Shown: positions 60,271 through 64,000 of the stretch, in pieces | How positions within the stretch are numbered: position 1 is the stretch's first letter | Layout of the letters: the number at the start of each line of letters is the position of its first letter | NCBI RefSeq assembly: GCF_001700505.1 | Contig: NZ_MAPV01000031.1 | Span: forward strand, 1 to 64,000 | From: Streptomyces mutomycini | GTDB taxonomy: Bacteria > Actinomycetota > Actinomycetes > Streptomycetales > Streptomycetaceae | Reading direction: 5' to 3' | DNA length: 64,000 nucleotides | The notes under the pieces: generated by a model | The model's input: only the letters and a program-made list of their open reading frames with translations | The model's database searches: none | What the model was told of the DNA's origin: nothing | Made by a program: the position numbers and the translations under genes

Positions 60271-62019
60271 ATGTCGTCCTGGATCCCCTGGCGCGCCCGC
60301 GCCGGAACTGCCCTGCTGGCAGTGCTAGCCGGTATCGGCGCGTTCGCCGCCCCCGTTTCCGCCCAGGCAGATTCTCAACCCGAGGGTCTGCAGAGCGTCA
60401 CCTACCACGGCTACCGCATCGAGGTGCCTGCCGAATGGCAGGTGGTCGATCTGGCCGAGAACCCGCGTGCCTGTCTCCGGTTCGACAGACCCGCCGTCTA
60501 CCTGGGCGAGCCCGCCGAGCAGAACGACTGCCCCGCCGGAGTCGTCGGCCGTTCGGCGGGCATCGTCGTGGAGCCCATCACAGCCCGCTCCGCAGGCCAG
60601 GCGACGGCGGCGACCGCGCGGACCCAGCGCGGCAAGGCCATCGCCCCGACCGCCGCGTCCAGCAACGGCACCATCCAGATCGCGGTCGAGGACGCCGGCG
60701 TCCTCGTGACCGCAGCCCACACACCGGAGACCGAGAACCTCGTACGCGGCGTCCTCGCCTCGGCCGAGCTCACAGGGAGCGCCGAGCGCACCGCGCTGCC
60801 CAGCGCGGCCCGGCGCTCCGACGCCACCCCCCTGGCTGCGGCCGGACCGCAACCCGGCAGCTACGTGGGCAAGGGCTTCGACGCCTGTACCGCGCCCTCG
60901 CAGGCCGCCATGAACGCCTGGCAGGCGAGCTCGCCCTACAGTGCGGTCGGCGTCTACATCAGCGGCTCCTTCCGCGGCTGCGCCCAGCCGAATCTGACGG
61001 CGAGCTGGGTGACGAGCCAGACCAACAACGGATGGCGCCTGTTCCCCATCGATGTCGGCCGCCAGGCACCGTGCACCAGCTACTCGCTGAAGATGTCCAC
61101 CGATCCGGCCACGGCCAGGTCCCAGGGCGTCACCGCGGCGGCCGGCGCCATCACCGCCGCTTCGGGCCTGGGCATCCCGGCGGGCAGCGCCATCTACAGC
61201 GACATCGAGGCGTACACCTCCACGGCCTCCTGCAAGGCGTCCGTGCTGTCGTACCTGTCCGGCTGGACCGAACGGCTGCACAGCAGCGGCTACCTGTCGG
61301 GCTTCTACTCCAGCGCCGCCTCAGGCATCAAGGACGCCGCCGCCGAGTACAACAACGCCGCCTACACGCGCGTCGACCACCTCTTCTACGCGTGGTGGAA
61401 CGGCGCCGCCGACACCAACACCGGTACCTACGTGCCGTCCTCCTACTGGTCCAACCACCAGCGGATCCACCAGTACGCGGGCGAGGTCACCGAGTCCTAC
61501 GGCGGCTACTCGATCAACATAGACCGCGACTACCTGGACGTCGGCAACGGCTCCACGCCCACACCCAGCTGCAGTGGGGCGAACGTCGACTTCACCGCGT
61601 ACACCACCGTCCAGAGCGGCTCGAGCGGAGACCGGGTCAAGGCCGCCCAGTGCCTGCTCAAGGCCGCCGGCTTCGACCCGGGCACCCCCGACGGGATCTT
61701 CGGGCCCGACACGACCGCCGCCGCCCGGAACTTCCAGTCCAGTAAAGGGCTCACGGCGGACGGTGTGGTCGGCGCGAAGACCTGGACGGCCCTGCTGTCC
61801 CGCGGATCCACCCCGACCGTCCAGAGCGGCTCGACGGGAGAGGCCGTCACCCGGCTGCAGCGCGCCCTGACCGCCGCGCTCGCCCGGACGGTGGCCATCG
61901 ACGGCGTGTTCGGCTCGGGCACCGGTCAGGCCGTACGCGACTACCAGTCCTCGCGCGGGCTGGGTGCCGACGGCATCGTCGGCCCCGCCACCTGGGGCGC
62001 CCTCCAGTCCGGAAAGTGA
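60271..62019 (+). CDS. Secreted DUF1906 (glycoside hydrolase-like) protein with peptidoglycan-binding repeats
   Basis: This 582-aa exported protein has a signal peptide (ALLAVLAGIGAFAAPVSAQA). An N-terminal region of about 160 residues comes next, then a DUF1906 TIM-barrel domain (Rv2525c-like) opening with GKGFDACTAPSQAAMNAW and including YSDIEAYTSTASCKASVLSY. Two peptidoglycan-binding repeats follow (GIFGPDTTAAARNFQSSKGL and GVFGSGTGQAVRDYQSSRGL). DUF1906 proteins are predicted wall glycosidases. AGGAG lies 9 nt before the ATG. It is followed by the murein endopeptidase gene 34 bp later. Confidence 0.86.
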   Translation: MSSWIPWRARAGTALLAVLAGIGAFAAPVSAQADSQPEGLQSVTYHGYRIEVPAEWQVVDLAENPRACLRFDRPAVYLGEPAEQNDCPAGVVGRSAGIVVEPITARSAGQATAATARTQRGKAIAPTAASSNGTIQIAVEDAGVLVTAAHTPETENLVRGVLASAELTGSAERTALPSAARRSDATPLAAAGPQPGSYVGKGFDACTAPSQAAMNAWQASSPYSAVGVYISGSFRGCAQPNLTASWVTSQTNNGWRLFPIDVGRQAPCTSYSLKMSTDPATARSQGVTAAAGAITAASGLGIPAGSAIYSDIEAYTSTASCKASVLSYLSGWTERLHSSGYLSGFYSSAASGIKDAAAEYNNAAYTRVDHLFYAWWNGAADTNTGTYVPSSYWSNHQRIHQYAGEVTESYGGYSINIDRDYLDVGNGSTPTPSCSGANVDFTAYTTVQSGSSGDRVKAAQCLLKAAGFDPGTPDGIFGPDTTAAARNFQSSKGLTADGVVGAKTWTALLSRGSTPTVQSGSTGEAVTRLQRALTAALARTVAIDGVFGSGTGQAVRDYQSSRGLGADGIVGPATWGALQSGK

Positions 62020-62053
62020 GCAGGCGAATGAACAGGAAAGTGAGGCAGAAACC

Positions 62054-62992
62054 ATGAGACGACTCGCACGCGTCATCACGCTGTTCGCCGCGTTGGCGGG
62101 CCTGCTCCTCGGACTGGGCGTCCCCGCGCAGGCCTTCCCGCAGGCGGCGTTCCCGCTGACCAGCAGCGGCAACCGGGGCTCCGACGTCGTCGCGCTGCAG
62201 CACCTGCTTGCCGCGCACGGCCGCCCCGTGGCAGTGGACGGTGCCTTCGGCTCGGGCACCCGGAGCGCCGTGGTGGGCTTCCAGCAGTCCAAGGGCCTGA
62301 CCGCGGACGGCATCGTCGGGCCCGCCACCTGGGGCGCGCTCGCCATCACCGTTCGACAGGGCGACAACGGGCCGGCGGTGACGGCCCTCCAGTCGCTGCT
62401 CAACGCCAAGCGGGGCGCCGGCCTCTCGGCGGACGGGGCCTTCGGACCCGCCACCGGCACCGCCGTCCGCACCTTCCAGTCCCATGCGGGAATCGGGGCG
62501 GACGGCGTCGTCGGGCCGACCACCTGGCAGAACCTGCTGTGGCACTACGAGAACATCAACTTCGGCGGCAGCACGATGTGCGCGCAGAGCCCCGACGGCA
62601 ACGCGGGTGCCCACTGGGCGACAGCCGGCGCCGTCGGCCAGCTGGAGGCCGCCGCCGCCACCTTCGCCGCCACCGGGAACGGCAGACTGCCGGTCGGCGA
62701 CGCGGGCTTCGAGCACGGCGGGGACATCGCCGGCCACGGCAGCCACGAAGTCGGGATGGACATCGACGTGTGGCCCGCCCGCACCGACTCGGCGCAGTGC
62801 ACCGCGGGGCGTATCACGTGGCAGTCGAGCACGTACGACCGCGCGGCCACCCGCAGGCTCGTGCAGGAGATCCGGGCGAAGGCCCCCGGCCACGTCCAGC
62901 TGATCTTCTTCAACGACCCGCAGCTGATCTCGGAAGGGCTGACCACGAGCTACGCGAACCACGACAACCACCTGCACATCCGCTACCGGTAG
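62054..62992 (+). CDS. Secreted murein endopeptidase-like protein
   Basis: This 312-aa protein has a signal peptide (VITLFAALAGLLLGLGVPAQA) and two peptidoglycan-binding repeats (VDGAFGSGTRSAVVGFQQ and ADGAFGPATGTAVRTFQS). A C-terminal penicillin-insensitive murein endopeptidase (MepA/M74)-like domain follows. The predicted metal site includes HGSHEVGMDIDVWP and NHDNHLHIRY, the H-x6-D and HxH patterns of LAS-type peptidases. It probably cleaves D-Ala-mDAP cross-links. It lies 34 bp downstream of the DUF1906 gene and is likely in the same operon. Confidence 0.84.
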   Translation: MRRLARVITLFAALAGLLLGLGVPAQAFPQAAFPLTSSGNRGSDVVALQHLLAAHGRPVAVDGAFGSGTRSAVVGFQQSKGLTADGIVGPATWGALAITVRQGDNGPAVTALQSLLNAKRGAGLSADGAFGPATGTAVRTFQSHAGIGADGVVGPTTWQNLLWHYENINFGGSTMCAQSPDGNAGAHWATAGAVGQLEAAAATFAATGNGRLPVGDAGFEHGGDIAGHGSHEVGMDIDVWPARTDSAQCTAGRITWQSSTYDRAATRRLVQEIRAKAPGHVQLIFFNDPQLISEGLTTSYANHDNHLHIRYR

Positions 62993-62998
62993 CGAGCC

Positions 62999-63036
62999 GG
63001 CCGCGGGACCCGGGCCCCGCCCGCGGACCCGCGGCC
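62999..63036. terminator. Hairpin between convergent endopeptidase and selD genes
   Basis: Arms GGCCGCGGG (62999-63007) and CCCGCGGCC (63028-63036) can pair across a GC-rich 20-nt loop. Confidence 0.5.
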
Positions 63037-63047
63037 GTCCACAGCGC

Positions 63048-64000
63048 TCAGCGGATCACCAGCGTGGTGCCGGCCACGGCGGGAACCAGTTCCCCGATGA
63101 CCGGATGTCCAGGCACCTCGCCGGCGACCAGCAGCCCGCCGGAGGTCTGTGCGTCGGCGAGCAGGTGCAGTCGGTCCTCGCCCGCCCGTCCCGCGTCGAG
63201 GTGCGGGCGCACCCATTCGAGATTGCGCAGGGTGCCGCCGCTGACGTACCCGGCCCGCAGGGACTCCCGGGCGCCGTCGAGCAAGGGGACGGCGGCGGCG
63301 TCCACCACGGCCGTGACGCCGCTGGCCCGGGCCAGCTTGTGCAGATGGCCGAGCAGCCCGAATCCGGTCACATCGGTGGCGCACACGGCGCCGGCCTCCA
63401 GGGCGGCCGCAGCGGCCTTGTCGTTGAGCGCCGCCATGGAGGCGACGGCGTGCGCGAAGACCTCACCGGTCCGCTTGTGACGGTTGTTGAGTATCCCGAC
63501 GCCCAGCGGCTTGGTCAGGGTCAGGGGCACACCCGGCCGGCCGGCGTCGTTGCGCAGCAGCCGGTCCGGATCCACCAGGCCGGTCACGGCCATTCCGTAG
63601 AGCGGCTCCGGGCTGTCGATGCTGTGGCCGCCGCCGACGAAGCAGCCGGCGCCGCGGGCGACTTCGAGCGCACCCGCCAGGACCTCCCGGGCCAGCTCCG
63701 CGGGCAGTACGTCACGGGGCCAGCCCAGCAGGTTGAGCCCGACCACGGGCCGTCCGCCCATCGCGTAGACGTCGGACAGGGCGTTGGCCGCGGCGATCCG
63801 GCCCCAGTCGCGGGCGTCGTCGACGACAGGCGTGAAGAAGTCGGCTGTCGAGACCAGGGCGGTGCCGTCACCGGTGAGCACCACCGCGGCGTCGTCACCG
63901 TCGTCGAGTCCGACCAGCAGCCGGTCCTCGGCGCCGCCCGGGGCCTGTCCGGAGTTCCGGGGCGGCAGCAGTCCGGCGACCATCGCCTCCAGTTCCCCCG
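63048..64000 (-). CDS. selD: Selenide, water dikinase SelD, C-terminal part
   Basis: The gene runs off the end of the window; at least 317 codons are visible. Features are VGLDDGDDAAVVL, VSTADFFTPVVDDARDWGRIAAANALSDVYAMGG, the AIR-synthase-type C-terminal domain, and CATDVTGFGLLGHL. SelD makes selenophosphate from ATP and selenide for selenocysteine tRNA or selenouridine. The catalytic Cys/Sec and its lysine lie in the missing N-terminus, so activity and Sec versus Cys cannot be judged. Downstream is a convergent murein endopeptidase. Confidence 0.9.
   Translation of the reverse strand, partial: GELEAMVAGLLPPRNSGQAPGGAEDRLLVGLDDGDDAAVVLTGDGTALVSTADFFTPVVDDARDWGRIAAANALSDVYAMGGRPVVGLNLLGWPRDVLPAELAREVLAGALEVARGAGCFVGGGHSIDSPEPLYGMAVTGLVDPDRLLRNDAGRPGVPLTLTKPLGVGILNNRHKRTGEVFAHAVASMAALNDKAAAAALEAGAVCATDVTGFGLLGHLHKLARASGVTAVVDAAAVPLLDGARESLRAGYVSGGTLRNLEWVRPHLDAGRAGEDRLHLLADAQTSGGLLVAGEVPGHPVIGELVPAVAGTTLVIR

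Overview
The window is high-GC actinobacterial chromosome, most likely Streptomyces. The evidence is strong third-position GC, frequent GTG starts, 4-bp ATGA/GTGA gene overlaps, long perfect-stem terminators between convergent genes, and family content (MurT/GatD, DUF2252, M15 D,D-carboxypeptidase, XRE-TPR regulators) typical of the genus. No tRNA, rRNA, CRISPR array or integrase gene was seen.

Positions 1-39,546 are housekeeping-type chromosome. In order they carry the end of a urease accessory operon (ureF-ureG-ureD), a secreted alpha/beta-hydrolase peptidase, an epimerase, a PlsC acyltransferase, an HU homologue without DNA-binding arms, a CtaG-type oxidase assembly factor, pfkA, the lipid II amidotransferase pair murT-gatD, a peptide deformylase and a TetR/acyl-CoA dehydrogenase pair with a palindromic operator cluster. 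Then come glutathione peroxidase, a ClC channel, DUF2252 and DUF389 proteins, tesB with a large DExH helicase, an ATP-dependent DNA ligase, NDH-2, and a MarR - lactate-dehydrogenase-like - heterodimeric ABC exporter block facing a second ABC exporter, followed by a flavin monooxygenase.

At about 39,547 the 3' end of a YjbQ-family gene is abruptly replaced by foreign sequence. From there to roughly 54.6-55.5 kb the DNA is an accessory island with visibly lower GC. It holds a Gabija-like pair (OLD/TOPRIM nuclease plus UvrD-like helicase). Upstream of it, on the same strand, is a compact five-gene operon: XRE-TPR regulator, TIR protein, STAND-like P-loop protein, two-TM protein, and a small protein with a Gly/Gln-rich tail. 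The TIR C-terminus and the P-loop protein N-terminus share a short Gly/His motif, suggesting homotypic signalling. This operon is the best candidate in the window for an uncharacterised immune system. The rest of the island holds gene fragments, a frameshifted gene, a DUF6357-type protein whose C-terminal domain resembles a neighbouring stand-alone protein, and an HNH-like protein.

From 55.5 kb a strong consensus promoter precedes a cell-envelope cluster: an unknown protein, a MauE-like membrane protein, a MauD-like thioredoxin-fold protein, a Tat-exported 12-cysteine protein with two peptidoglycan-binding repeats, and two small membrane proteins. Three more secreted proteins with peptidoglycan-binding repeats follow: a D,D-carboxypeptidase, a DUF1906 glycosidase-like protein and a murein endopeptidase-like protein. 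The MauE/MauD pair probably makes the disulfides of the 12-Cys protein, as in methylamine dehydrogenase maturation. A truncated selD closes the window and implies selenium metabolism in the host.
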